Shown one piece after another: positions 18,905-27,223 of a stretch of 64,000 nucleotides of DNA. Location of the stretch: positions 372,001 to 436,000 of the forward strand of contig NZ_QKOB01000003.1 in NCBI RefSeq assembly GCF_003226535.1, in the 5' to 3' direction. The notes beneath the pieces are model-generated. The model worked only from the letters and a program-made list of their open reading frames with translations. It made no database searches and was not told the DNA's origin. The translations under genes were made by a program, and so were the position numbers. Source of the DNA: Meiothermus sp. Pnk-1. GTDB taxonomy: Bacteria; Deinococcota; Deinococci; Deinococcales; Thermaceae. Every line of letters starts with the position of its first letter. The first letter of the stretch is position 1.

Positions 18905-20089
18905 ATGAGCAGGCGTTACCTATGGGCGGCGCTTCTGTGGGGTTTTGGGGCCTTGGCCCAAGGAGGAACCAGCCTCGAGATCCGGTGCCTCTTTCAAGGA
19001 GCTTCGTTGGAGGCCGCCCCCATTCTCCTCAACGGGATCCAAGTGGGAACCTGCCCCCAGGTAACTCTGCCCATGCCCTCGGGCAAAAGTAAGATTAGCA
19101 TCCGAGCGAGCCAGAACGACGGTACCTTTTTGCAGTACGAGCGCAGCTTTCAAGGACCCATTCCCTCTCCCCTCGAGGCTACTCTCGAGCGCTTCGACCC
19201 TAGGGTTACCTTAAGCCTCAACACCAAAGCCCCCGGCCTTTATGACAGCGCCATCGCCCCCGATAACCGCTGGCTAGCGGTGGGTGGAAGCGACGGGCTT
19301 CTACGCTTGTGGGACTTGGGGGCGGCCCGGGAGGTGCGCGTTTTCAAGGGGCACACCAAGTATATTCGCTCTGTGGCCTATAGCCCCGACGGCAAATGGA
19401 TTGCCAGCGGTTCGGGAGACGCCACTGTACGGTTGTGGGATGCAGTCAGCGGCAAAGAGCTCAAGAACTTCAAACTGGCCAAAAGCGTGTGGGCGGTGAC
19501 CTTCGACACCTCGGGCAAACACCTGTTGGTGATTCAGCTGGGGGGCGAGGCCATGTTGCTGGACGTCGCCAGCGGGAAGCCCCTAAAGAGGTGGCAGACC
19601 TCGAGCTTCCTGTTCTCTACGGCGTTTTCTCCCTCGGGCCGCACCCTGGTGGTGGGGCGATCCAACGGCGGGGTGGAGTTTTGGGACTTGGCCAACACCC
19701 GCCTGGTCAATCAGCTACAGCTCGGCGGAGGGCCGGTCTACGCCATGGCCTTTAGCCCCGACAGCCGCTTTTTAGCGGCTGGCCGGGATAGCGGAGAGGT
19801 GATGATCTACGACCTGCTGACACCCGGCGGAGCCCAGCTCGTCGCCACCCTAACAGGGCATACGGATGCGGTGAGCAGCTTAGCCTACAGCCCTGACGGC
19901 CGGTGGCTAGCCTCCGGCAGCGCCGACCGTACCGTGCGGCTTTGGGAGCTGGCGCCAGGCGAGGCCCCCAGGCTCAACCGAGTCTGGGTGGGGCATACCG
20001 CCACCCTCAACAGCGTGTACTTCCGCAAGAACCTGCTCTACACCACGAGCAATTCCGGCAACATCCTGATATGGGCATTGCCCCAGTAG
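18905..20089 (+). CDS. Secreted WD40-repeat protein
   Basis: 394 residues: a signal peptide (about 1-19, ending ALAQ), an immunoglobulin-like or unassigned domain (about 22-95), then at least six WD40 blades. Blade hallmarks are DNRWLAVGGSDGLLRLWDL, DGKWIASGSGDATVRLWDA and DGRWLASGSADRTVRLWEL. It would form a beta-propeller on the outer side of the membrane, a protein-interaction platform. CAGACT ends six bases before the ATG, so a leaderless start is likely. It is convergent with the small TPR-like gene, with two bases between the stops. Confidence 0.85.
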   Translation: MSRRYLWAALLWGFGALAQGGTSLEIRCLFQGASLEAAPILLNGIQVGTCPQVTLPMPSGKSKISIRASQNDGTFLQYERSFQGPIPSPLEATLERFDPRVTLSLNTKAPGLYDSAIAPDNRWLAVGGSDGLLRLWDLGAAREVRVFKGHTKYIRSVAYSPDGKWIASGSGDATVRLWDAVSGKELKNFKLAKSVWAVTFDTSGKHLLVIQLGGEAMLLDVASGKPLKRWQTSSFLFSTAFSPSGRTLVVGRSNGGVEFWDLANTRLVNQLQLGGGPVYAMAFSPDSRFLAAGRDSGEVMIYDLLTPGGAQLVATLTGHTDAVSSLAYSPDGRWLASGSADRTVRLWELAPGEAPRLNRVWVGHTATLNSVYFRKNLLYTTSNSGNILIWALPQ

Positions 20090-20091
20090 GA

Positions 20092-20520
20092 TCACTGCCC
20101 TGCTTCCACCGCGGCCGCCTGGGCTGCCCAGCGCTCGGCTTCGGCGGGGTCGTTGCGCTGTTTGGCGTAAAAGGCCAGCTGACGCGCCGCTTGGGCAGCC
20201 GCCGTGCGCGCGGCGCTATCCCACTCGCCCCCCTTGCTGCGGTAGTCGCTCCAGGCGTTCCAGGCCCGAATGGAGAACTTGGTCTCGCCGTACAGCTCCG
20301 CCAGCAAGCGCAAGGCTGCGAGGTTGCCAGGCTCCTTGGCCACCAGGGCCTCGGCCTTTTCCACCGCCGCCTTCCAGGGGGCCAGGTCGAAGAAGCCATT
20401 GGGGTAGACCTTGCGGGCCTCTTCTCTAGCCTGCTGCACTTCTTGCAACGTCTGGGCCGAACCGAGACTGAGGACTCCCAGGGTTATCGGGACTGCCAAG
20501 CGAATCCAGAGCTTTTTCAT
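20092..20520 (-). CDS. Secreted TPR-like helical protein
   Basis: 142 residues. A signal peptide (MKKLWIRLAVPITLGVLSLGSAQ) is followed by all-helical sequence with TPR-like spacing: W-K-A-A-V-E-K-A-E-A-L-V-A-K-E-P-G-N at about 48-66 and a second unit near 120-140 (NDPAEAERWAAQA). The mature protein is small, probably two or three repeats. No catalytic motif. GGAGG lies seven bases before the ATG. Function unknown; the adjacency to the WD40 protein may be accidental because the two are convergent. Confidence 0.75.
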   Translation of the reverse strand: MKKLWIRLAVPITLGVLSLGSAQTLQEVQQAREEARKVYPNGFFDLAPWKAAVEKAEALVAKEPGNLAALRLLAELYGETKFSIRAWNAWSDYRSKGGEWDSAARTAAAQAARQLAFYAKQRNDPAEAERWAAQAAAVEAGQ

Positions 20521-20650
20521 CTTGGGCCTCCTAATCGACCTGTAGGGAAAACATCGTTCCCTTGGGAATCATACCGTAGGACCGGCTCCTCCATGTGAGG
20601 TACCCCTCAGCAGGGGCTTTTTGCGATAGACTGCGGGCGCACATCGGTTT

Positions 20651-21361
20651 ATGAGCCTGCCTACCCTGCGTCAGATCCTCGAGCTGCCCGCCTTCGCTGG
20701 GGCGGAACTCCTGTCGGGCCATTCCCGCCTCGACCAGCTCATCACCTGGGTTCACGTCGCGGAAGTCATGGACGCTTGGCGCTTTTTGTCGGGCGGGGAA
20801 CTGCTGCTTTCCACGGGGCTGGAGCTGGCTCGAGCCACCCCGGAAGCCCAGGTCACCTACCTGCGCGCGCTGGCCCAGGCCGGGGCGCACGGCTTGGCGT
20901 TGGAACTGGTGCAGTGGATGCGGGAGGTGCCCGCCGAACTGCTACAAACGGCGCGGCTGCTCGAGTTCCCCATCTTGGTCTTCCGGAAGGAGGTCCGCTT
21001 CGCCGACCTCACCCGCGCCGCCCACGAGCGCATCCTGCGCCCGCATGGGGCGGGGGAAGAGGAGCCCTTGCTCGAGTCCCTCCTGGACGCTTTGATCGAA
21101 ACGGGCCGGAGCCAGGGCTTCCTCCGGCGCCAGCTCGGCCCCATCCTCTCCCTGCCCAGCCGCCCGCGTTCGACGCTGCTCTCGACGCTCGAGGCCCTGC
21201 TGGCTTCGCAGTTCAACATCGCCGAAACGGCCCGGCGGCTTGGGGTGCGGCGGCAGAGCATCTACTACCGCCTGGAGCAGCTAAAGGGCATGTTGGGCGA
21301 CCTCGACAGCACCGAGCGTCGGCTGGGGCTGTGGGTGGCGCTCGAGCTGCTCAAGCGGTAA
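20651..21361 (+). CDS. PucR-family transcriptional regulator, short form
   Basis: 236 residues. The N-terminal half matches the purine-catabolism regulator domain PF07905 (TLRQILELPAFAGAELLSG...VHVAEVMDAWRFLSGGELLLSTG). The C-terminus is the helix-turn-helix PF13556 (LEALLASQFNIAETARRLGVRRQSIYYRLEQLKGML). The central domain of typical 400-550-residue PucR proteins is missing. PucR proteins usually activate nearby catabolic genes. The likely targets are the aminotransferase and MmsA genes downstream, which share an upstream box. The ATG has no clear Shine-Dalgarno. Confidence 0.88.
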   Translation: MSLPTLRQILELPAFAGAELLSGHSRLDQLITWVHVAEVMDAWRFLSGGELLLSTGLELARATPEAQVTYLRALAQAGAHGLALELVQWMREVPAELLQTARLLEFPILVFRKEVRFADLTRAAHERILRPHGAGEEEPLLESLLDALIETGRSQGFLRRQLGPILSLPSRPRSTLLSTLEALLASQFNIAETARRLGVRRQSIYYRLEQLKGMLGDLDSTERRLGLWVALELLKR

Positions 21362-21689
21362 TCTTGGCTTCGCCGGCTTAGAATGTAGGGAATCTACCCC
21401 TAGGTGTACGAGCTTTGCTCGTCCTGACAGGGAATCTACCTCCGGGTGTACGGAGCTTGCTCCGTCCCGAAAGGAATCTACCTCTGGGTGTACCGGCCCT
21501 GCCGGTCCCGACAGGGGATCGTCCTCCGGGTGTACGGGCACCGCCCGTCCCGAGACGCTTCCTTCGCCGCCGGTAGGCGGGGTAGGGAATCTACCCCCGC
21601 GTTTAGGGTAAGACGTACGACGTACGACGTAAGTCGCGTTTAGCGTACGACGTACGACCTAAGTCGCGGGCGTACCAGACCCCCCGGCT
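21362..21689. repeat. Tandem array of four hairpin repeats plus ACGTACGAC tail
   Basis: Four units of about 42 bases follow one another from 21386: GGGAATCTACCyCyGGGTGTAC, a hairpin, then GTCCCGACA. The hairpin stems lie at 21408-21422 (ACGAGC/GCTCGT), 21450-21465 (ACGGAGC/GCTCCGT), 21492-21506 (ACCGGC/GCCGGT) and 21534-21548 (ACGGGC/GCCCGT). Flanks are conserved but stems differ, always keeping complementarity. A CGCCGCCGGTAGGCGG linker and a GGGAATCTACC remnant follow, then CGTACGACGTA repeats to 21665. There is no gene in this stretch. Confidence 0.85.
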
Positions 21690-21734
21690 TTTACACACTG
21701 TCCATTGCATCCTTTCACCTAGCGGGGCTACCAT
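21690..21734 (+). promoter_or_regulatory. Aminotransferase promoter with upstream PucR-candidate box
   Basis: TTTACA-CAC-TGTCCA (21690-21704; imperfect inverted repeat) directly abuts the -35 TTGCAT (21705-21710). The spacer is 18 bases and the -10 is TACCAT (21729-21734). The same arrangement occurs at 23630-23673 before the MmsA gene. An activator site touching the -35 box fits a class II activator. Confidence 0.6.
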
Positions 21735-21763
21735 TGGGGGAACCAAGGCACAGGAGGTCTTTG

Positions 21764-23098
21764 ATGGAACGCCCCTCGTCGGAAATCATCCAGGAGAACC
21801 GCGACTACACCCTCTTCTCCTGGTCGGTGCAGAGTCAGGCCAACCCCATCCACATGACGCACGCCCAGGGGGTGTGGTTCTGGGACGGCGACGGCAACAA
21901 GTGGCTCGACTTCAGCTCCCAGCTCATCAACATCAACGTGGGGCACCAGCACCCCAAGGTACTCGAGGCCATCAAGCGCCAGGTGGATGAACTTTGCTTC
22001 GCCGGGCCTTCCTTCGCCACCGAGCCGCGCGGGAAGCTGGGCAAGAAGCTGGCCGAGGTCACCGGGTTGGCCAAGAGCTTCTTCACCCTGGGCGGGGCCG
22101 AGGCCAACGAGAACGCCATGAAGATCGCCCGGCTTTTCACCGGGCGCGACAAGATCATCACCCGCTACCGCTCCTACCATGGGGCCACCATGGGCGCCAT
22201 GACCGCTTCCGGCGATCCCCGCCGCTGGCCGGTGGAGCCCGGCATCCCCGGCATCGTGCGGGTCTTCGACCCCTACTGCTACCGCTGCCCTTTTGGCAAG
22301 ACCCCCGATAGCTGCAAGCGCGAGTGCGTGAGCCACATCGAAGAGGTCATCCAGATGGAAGGCCCGCACACCATCGCGGCGATCATGGTAGAGGGCATTA
22401 CCGGCTCCAACGGCCTTCTGGTTCCGCCAGACGATTACTACCCCAAGCTGCGCGCCCTGTGCGATAAGTACGGCCTCCTGCTCATCACCGACGAGGTGAT
22501 GTCGGGCTTCGGGCGCACGGGAAAGTGGCTCTCCACCCAGCACTACGGCATCAAGCCCGACATCGTGACCTGCGCCAAGGGCCTCACCAGCGGCTACATG
22601 CCCTTAGGGGCGGTGATCGTGAGCCAGCCCATCGCCGATTACTTCGAGAACAACATGCTCTGGGGCGGCCTGACCTACTCGGGCCACCCGGTCTCCTGCG
22701 CGGCGGCGGTGGCCAACCTCTCGGTGTATGAGGAGGAGCACCTCTTCGAGAACACCGAGGTGCAGGGGCGCTACCTCGCCGAGCGGCTCGAGGCCATGAA
22801 GCGCAAGTACGCTTGCGTGGGCGATGTGCGCTACAAGGGACTGTTCAGCGTGCTCGAGCTCGTGCGCGACAAGGCCACCAAGGAGCCCTTAGCCCCCTGG
22901 GGCGGGACTAGCCCCGAGATGCAAAAGCTGGCCGGATACCTCAAGTCCAAGCACGTCTACGCCTTCAGCCGCTTCAACATGCTGTGGGTCTGCCCGCCCT
23001 TGGTCATCACCCGAGAGGAGCTGAAGTACGGCCTGGACATCTACGAGGAGGCCTTGGCCTTGGTGGACCAGACGTTGGGAGCGGTAGCCGCCGATTGA
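21764..23098 (+). CDS. Class III PLP-dependent aminotransferase (beta-alanine/omega-amino acid type)
   Basis: 444 residues. Fold type I features: the PLP Asp in LLITDEVMSGFGRTG and the Schiff-base Lys272 in CAKGLTSGYMPLGA. The phosphate-binding region is GGAEANENAMKIAR. It would transfer the amino group of an omega-amino acid such as beta-alanine, taurine or GABA to pyruvate or 2-oxoglutarate. Followed by an MmsA-type semialdehyde dehydrogenase under the same promoter signal, it suggests beta-amino acid to semialdehyde to acyl-CoA. GGAGG lies about six bases before the ATG. Three CxxC-like cysteines (CYRCPFGKTPDSCKREC) form an unusual internal cluster seen in some taurine-pyruvate aminotransferase relatives. 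Confidence 0.88.
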   Translation: MERPSSEIIQENRDYTLFSWSVQSQANPIHMTHAQGVWFWDGDGNKWLDFSSQLININVGHQHPKVLEAIKRQVDELCFAGPSFATEPRGKLGKKLAEVTGLAKSFFTLGGAEANENAMKIARLFTGRDKIITRYRSYHGATMGAMTASGDPRRWPVEPGIPGIVRVFDPYCYRCPFGKTPDSCKRECVSHIEEVIQMEGPHTIAAIMVEGITGSNGLLVPPDDYYPKLRALCDKYGLLLITDEVMSGFGRTGKWLSTQHYGIKPDIVTCAKGLTSGYMPLGAVIVSQPIADYFENNMLWGGLTYSGHPVSCAAAVANLSVYEEEHLFENTEVQGRYLAERLEAMKRKYACVGDVRYKGLFSVLELVRDKATKEPLAPWGGTSPEMQKLAGYLKSKHVYAFSRFNMLWVCPPLVITREELKYGLDIYEEALALVDQTLGAVAAD

Positions 23099-23207
23099 TC
23101 CGCCAAACCGGTGCGGATTCGTCTAGCGCGCGGTTTTGGCGGTCGGTCCTGGGGGACATTCCTCCCAGGCTTTTTTTGCACACTTGCTCGTGGAGGGGGT
23201 GGAAATC

Positions 23208-23624
23208 GTGGCGATTGAGTGGAGCCCCAGCTATGAAACGGGCGAGATGCGCATCGACAGGCAGCACCGCACCTTGTTTGATCGGGTGAACCGCCTCGAG
23301 CGCATGCTCGAGGCGGGTGAGGTATTGGATCAAGATGAGGTGGAGAATCTTTTGATCTTTTTGGAAAGCTACATAAACACCCACTTTGCCTATGAAGAGC
23401 TGTGTATGACGCTACGGGGATGCCCCATAGCCCGAAAGAATAAGGAAGCCCACGACAAACTTCTGGCGTTCTATAACGACTTCGCTCAACGTTATGCCGC
23501 GCGCGGAAAAGCCGACGTGGCGATGCTGCGGGAGCTGCATGAAGTGCTGAGCAAGTGGTTGGTGGGGCATGTGTGCAATATAGATGTGCGCTTGCGTAAC
23601 CACGTTCCCGCCGGGGGGTTGTAG
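23208..23624 (+). CDS. Bacteriohemerythrin
   Basis: 138 residues, single hemerythrin domain. The non-heme diiron ligands are visible: His in DRQHRTLFD, His and Glu in NTHFAYEE, His in KEAHDKLL, and His/Asp in GHVCNIDVRLR. It would bind O2 or NO reversibly in the cytoplasm. Start GTG 23208-23210 was chosen because GGAGGGGG lies eight bases upstream and the domain begins immediately (AIEWSPSYETGEMRIDRQH); longer upstream frames lack conservation. It sits between the aminotransferase and MmsA genes, which does not explain its function. Confidence 0.88.
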   Translation: MAIEWSPSYETGEMRIDRQHRTLFDRVNRLERMLEAGEVLDQDEVENLLIFLESYINTHFAYEELCMTLRGCPIARKNKEAHDKLLAFYNDFAQRYAARGKADVAMLRELHEVLSKWLVGHVCNIDVRLRNHVPAGGL

Positions 23625-23629
23625 CCGCA

Positions 23630-23673
23630 TGGACACACTGTCCATTGCACTGCTTCGGCCCAGGTTCTACCAT
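23630..23673 (+). promoter_or_regulatory. mmsA promoter with palindromic activator box
   Basis: TGGACA-CAC-TGTCCA (23630-23644) is a perfect inverted repeat that directly abuts the -35 TTGCAC (23645-23650). The spacer is 17 bases and the -10 is TACCAT (23668-23673). The run ACACACTGTCCATTGCA is identical to that in the aminotransferase promoter. Confidence 0.65.
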
Positions 23674-23695
23674 AAGGCATCTTTGGGAGGTCGAA

Positions 23696-25213
23696 ATGGC
23701 AGTTCGGGAACCTGAGGTGGGCATCAAGCGCGTGTCACACTGGATCGGCGGAAAAGTCGTGGAGGGCAGCTCCGGGCGCAGCGGGGTGGTGTGGAACCCG
23801 GCTACCGGGGTCCAGCAGGCCACGGTGGACTTCGCCAGCGTGGAGGAGGTGGACCAGGCGGTGGCCGTGGCCAAGGGGGCCTTCAAGGGCTGGCGGCAGA
23901 CCCCCCTCTCCCGGCGGGCCGAGATCATGTTCAAGTTCCGCGAGCTCATCGACGCTAACCGTCGCAAGATCGCCGAACTCATCACCCTCGAGCACGGCAA
24001 GACCCTCCCCGACGCCCTGGGCGAGGTAGCCCGGGGGCTGGAGAACGTCGAGTTCGCCTGCGGCATCCCCAACCTGCTCAAAGGGGGCTTCTCCGAGCAG
24101 GTCAGCCGTGGGGTGGACGTCTACCAGATCCGCCAGCCGCTGGGCGTGGTGGCGGGCATCACCCCCTTCAACTTCCCCGCCATGGTGCCGATGTGGATGT
24201 TTGCCAACGCCATCGCCTGCGGCAACACCTTCGTGCTCAAGCCCTCCGAGAAAGACCCCTCGGCCAGCTTGTACCTGGCCGAGCTGCTCCAGCAAGCAGG
24301 TCTGCCCGACGGCGTGTTCAACGTGATTCAGGGCGATAAAGTGGCCGTAGATCGCCTCCTCGAGCACCCCGACGTCAAGGCCATCAGTTTCGTAGGCTCG
24401 ACCCCCATCGCCAAGTACATCTACGAGACCGGCACCAAGCACGGCAAGCGCGTGCAGGCCCTGGGCGGGGCGAAGAACCACATGGTGGTGCTCCCCGACG
24501 CCGACATCGAGATGGCCGCCGACGCTGCCGTCTCGGCGGCCTATGGCTCGGCGGGCGAGCGCTGCATGGCCATCAGCGTGGTGGTGGCGGTGGGCGAGGT
24601 GGCCGACCCGCTCATCGAGGCCATCAAAGAGCGCATGCCCAAGATCAAGGTGGGGCCGGGGCTCGAGGAGGGCAGCGAGATGGGACCCCTCATCACCAAG
24701 GAGCACCGCGACAGGGTGGCCTCCTACGTGGAGAACGCCCCCCAGGAAGGGGCCACGGTGGTGGTAGATGGCCGCGAAGATCCGGTGAGCGAGCGCGAAG
24801 GCTTCTTCCTGGGCACCTCGCTCCTCGACAACGTCAAGCCGGGCATGAAGTGCTACGATGAGGAGATCTTCGGCCCCGTGCTGAGCGTGGTGCGGGTCAA
24901 GACCTACGAGGAGGCCCTCAAGCTGGTCAACGAGCACCCCTACGGCAACGGCACCGCCATCTTCACCCGCGACGGCGGCGCGGCCCGCCAGTTCCAGTTC
25001 GACGTCGAAGCAGGCATGGTGGGCATCAACGTGCCCATTCCGGTGCCGGTGGCCTACTACAGCTTCGGCGGCTGGAAGGCCAGCCTCTTCGGCGACCTGC
25101 ACATGTACGGCCCCGAAGGCGTGCAGTTCTACACCCGCGCCAAGGTGGTCACCAGCCGCTGGCCCGATCCCAGCACCTCCAAGGTGGACCTGGGCTTCCC
25201 GCAGGTGCGGTAG
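23696..25213 (+). CDS. mmsA: CoA-acylating methylmalonate/malonate-semialdehyde dehydrogenase
   Basis: 505 residues. The aldehyde dehydrogenase fold carries the MmsA-specific motifs ITPFNFPAMVPMWMF, LGGAKNHMVVLPDAD and the active site GSAGERCMAIS (catalytic Cys290). The general-base Glu of hydrolytic ALDHs is absent, as expected for CoA-dependent MMSDH. It converts malonate semialdehyde to acetyl-CoA, or methylmalonate semialdehyde to propionyl-CoA. It is the natural next step after the upstream aminotransferase in beta-alanine or valine breakdown. GGGAGG lies five bases before the ATG; the upstream TTG frame is inside the promoter. Confidence 0.92.
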   Translation: MAVREPEVGIKRVSHWIGGKVVEGSSGRSGVVWNPATGVQQATVDFASVEEVDQAVAVAKGAFKGWRQTPLSRRAEIMFKFRELIDANRRKIAELITLEHGKTLPDALGEVARGLENVEFACGIPNLLKGGFSEQVSRGVDVYQIRQPLGVVAGITPFNFPAMVPMWMFANAIACGNTFVLKPSEKDPSASLYLAELLQQAGLPDGVFNVIQGDKVAVDRLLEHPDVKAISFVGSTPIAKYIYETGTKHGKRVQALGGAKNHMVVLPDADIEMAADAAVSAAYGSAGERCMAISVVVAVGEVADPLIEAIKERMPKIKVGPGLEEGSEMGPLITKEHRDRVASYVENAPQEGATVVVDGREDPVSEREGFFLGTSLLDNVKPGMKCYDEEIFGPVLSVVRVKTYEEALKLVNEHPYGNGTAIFTRDGGAARQFQFDVEAGMVGINVPIPVPVAYYSFGGWKASLFGDLHMYGPEGVQFYTRAKVVTSRWPDPSTSKVDLGFPQVR

Positions 25214-25244
25214 AGTTCAGCCCGCGCGGATGTGAGGGGTTGCT

Positions 25245-26657
25245 ATGTCCCTGGTCGATAGTGCGGGCAACCCCGTGACCGCTGCTGATCCTGCGGCTTT
25301 GGGGTATTTTGACCAGGCCCTCGATGACTTCTTGCATTTCCGCGGGGACCTGGTGGGAGACATCGAGCGCTCCATTCAAGCCGACCCCGAATTTGCCCTG
25401 GGCTATGCCTGTAAGGGTTATGTCGGCGTGCTGGGTACCGAACCCGCCGATGCCGCCGCCGCCAAGGCGGTGCTGGCGGCCTACCTAGCCCGCGCCGACC
25501 TTTCCCGGCTGAGCGAGCGCGAGCGGATGCACCTGCGGGCGGCTTGGACCCTGCTCGAGGGCGACTTTCACCGGGCCGGGCAGCTTTTGGCCGAGATCTC
25601 GCTGGCGTATCCTCGCGATACCCTGGCCCTGGCGGTGGGTCACCAGATTGACTTCTTCACCGGGAACGCCGAGATGCTGCGGGACCGGCTGGCTGGGGTA
25701 ATGTATGCCTGGACCCCCGAGGATCGCCATTACCCCAACCTGCTGGGGATGCTCTCCTTTGGCCTCGAGGAGACCGGGCATTACCAGCGGGCCGAGGAGG
25801 TGGGCCTGGAAGCGGTGGAGCGCAACCCCAAGGACGTGTGGGGCATCCACGCGGTGACCCACACCTACGAGATGCAAGGGCGCTTCGCCCAGGGGATGCG
25901 CTTTATGGACCAGCGCCGCGAGGACTGGGCCAGCGGCAACTACTTCATCCTGCACAACTGGTGGCACTATGCCCTCTACGCCCTCGAGGCCGGGGAGGAG
26001 GAGCGAGCCTTGGCGATCCACGACACGGTACTGCTCACCGCCGATAATGCCGGGGTGGCGCTGTCCCTACTGGACGCCACCGCGTTATGTTGGCGGCTTT
26101 ACCTCGAGGGCCACGACCTGCGCCCCCGGTTCGCGGACCAGGCCGAGCGTTGGAAGCGCAAGGTAGAACCGGCTTTTTACGCCTTCAACGATATGCATAT
26201 GGTCATGGCCTTCGTGGGGGCGGGGCTCGAGAGGGAGGCCGAGGAACTCATCACCAGCCGGGAACGCTGGCTCCAGACCCATCCCCCTGAGCACGTCAGC
26301 AACGTGCGGATGACCCGCGAGATCGGGCTGCCGGTGTGCCGGGCTATCCTGGCCTTTGGACGCGGCCAGTACCGCCGGGTAGTAGAGCTTCTGTACCCCA
26401 TCCGCCGCCGGCTGCACGAGTTCGGCGGCAGCCACGCCCAGCGCGATGCAGTGCTGCGGACTCTGCTCGAGGCCGCTATCCGCGGGGGGGAGTATGCGCT
26501 GTCCCAGGCCCTCCTCGGCGAGCGGATCAGCGTCAAACCGCGCAGCCCCTACAACTGGCTCAAACAGGCCCAGCTGCTCGAGCGGGTCGGAGAGAGCGCC
26601 AAAGCCGAACTGGCCCGCAAAAACGCAGCCCGCCAGCGCTTAGGTAGCGTTGGTTAG
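25245..26657 (+). CDS. TTC38-like TPR protein
   Basis: 470 residues, entirely helical, with tetratricopeptide-like spacing throughout and the conserved patches of the TTC38 family. These are a FDQALDDFLHF start, ALAVGHQIDFFTGN, WGIHAVTHTYEMQGR and FILHNWWHYALYALE. No signal peptide, so cytoplasmic. The family is widespread and its biochemical role is unknown; conserved His residues in the HAVTH and HNWWHYAL patches suggest more than scaffolding. It follows mmsA by 31 bases on the same strand and may be co-transcribed. GAGGGG is six bases before the ATG. Confidence 0.75.
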   Translation: MSLVDSAGNPVTAADPAALGYFDQALDDFLHFRGDLVGDIERSIQADPEFALGYACKGYVGVLGTEPADAAAAKAVLAAYLARADLSRLSERERMHLRAAWTLLEGDFHRAGQLLAEISLAYPRDTLALAVGHQIDFFTGNAEMLRDRLAGVMYAWTPEDRHYPNLLGMLSFGLEETGHYQRAEEVGLEAVERNPKDVWGIHAVTHTYEMQGRFAQGMRFMDQRREDWASGNYFILHNWWHYALYALEAGEEERALAIHDTVLLTADNAGVALSLLDATALCWRLYLEGHDLRPRFADQAERWKRKVEPAFYAFNDMHMVMAFVGAGLEREAEELITSRERWLQTHPPEHVSNVRMTREIGLPVCRAILAFGRGQYRRVVELLYPIRRRLHEFGGSHAQRDAVLRTLLEAAIRGGEYALSQALLGERISVKPRSPYNWLKQAQLLERVGESAKAELARKNAARQRLGSVG

Positions 26658-26671
26658 GTGGTGGGGAGGCC

Positions 26672-27154
26672 TTAAAACACCGCTACCTTGGCGACCATGT
26701 TGCGGAACTGGAGGGTTCCTCCGGCGAGTTGGCCGCTCTTGAGGCGCACCCCCAGGTAAAGCTCCCCTTTATTCACCCCCGAGGTAAGCTCGCTGCCTTG
26801 CCAGGTAAAGGGCTGGGTGGCCCCGCTCGAGAAGTTGACCTGGCCGATGCTCTCGAGGTTGGGGCTGTTGGCCGGGCAGGTGTAAACTCCGCTGAACGCA
26901 GTTCCGCAAGGAGGCTGGTCGGCGGCGTAGAACTCAAGCGTCACGTCCTGCTGCTGGTAGGTGACGTTGCCCACGATCTCGATGCTCTTGAGGGCCACCC
27001 CGGGCCGCTGGTCGAGCTGGGCTCGTTGCAGGACGACCGTACTGGTGCCGACTAAGGCGACTTTGGTATCGTAATCCTTGATCGAAGTGCTGAAGGGGAG
27101 AGCCGTACAAGCCGCCAGCAATCCTAAAAGGGGCACGACGAAAAGACGCTTCAC
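26672..27154 (-). CDS. Putative lipoprotein
   Basis: 160 residues. The lipoprotein signal sequence is VKRLFVVPLLGLLAAC, with lipobox LLAAC and the lipidated Cys at residue 16. The mature part is rich in beta-strand-like sequence with two cysteines (PPCGTAF and VYTCPA) that may form a disulfide. No known domain. The start is GTG 27152-27154: TAGACT (27162-27167) ends seven bases before it and no Shine-Dalgarno is present. The frame stays open far upstream over pyrD on the opposite strand, but that extension is a shadow. Confidence 0.75.
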   Translation of the reverse strand: MKRLFVVPLLGLLAACTALPFSTSIKDYDTKVALVGTSTVVLQRAQLDQRPGVALKSIEIVGNVTYQQQDVTLEFYAADQPPCGTAFSGVYTCPANSPNLESIGQVNFSSGATQPFTWQGSELTSGVNKGELYLGVRLKSGQLAGGTLQFRNMVAKVAVF

Positions 27155-27223
27155 GCTGCCCAGTCTAGCGGGTATGGCGGTGGCGGGGGAGTCAGCCCCC
27201 ACAAACGCGGTATCATGCGCCGG

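Noticed and set aside
21386-21555. A short CRISPR array.
   Set aside because: Spacing is regular, but the variable parts are self-complementary hairpins of 15-16 bases, not spacers. No cas genes occur in the window, and single copies are dispersed.
23735-25102. A 455-codon open frame antisense to mmsA.
   Set aside because: It is created by the GC-rich codon bias of mmsA (third-position G/C), is rich in Gly/His/Val without motif or ribosome site, and mmsA itself is unambiguous.
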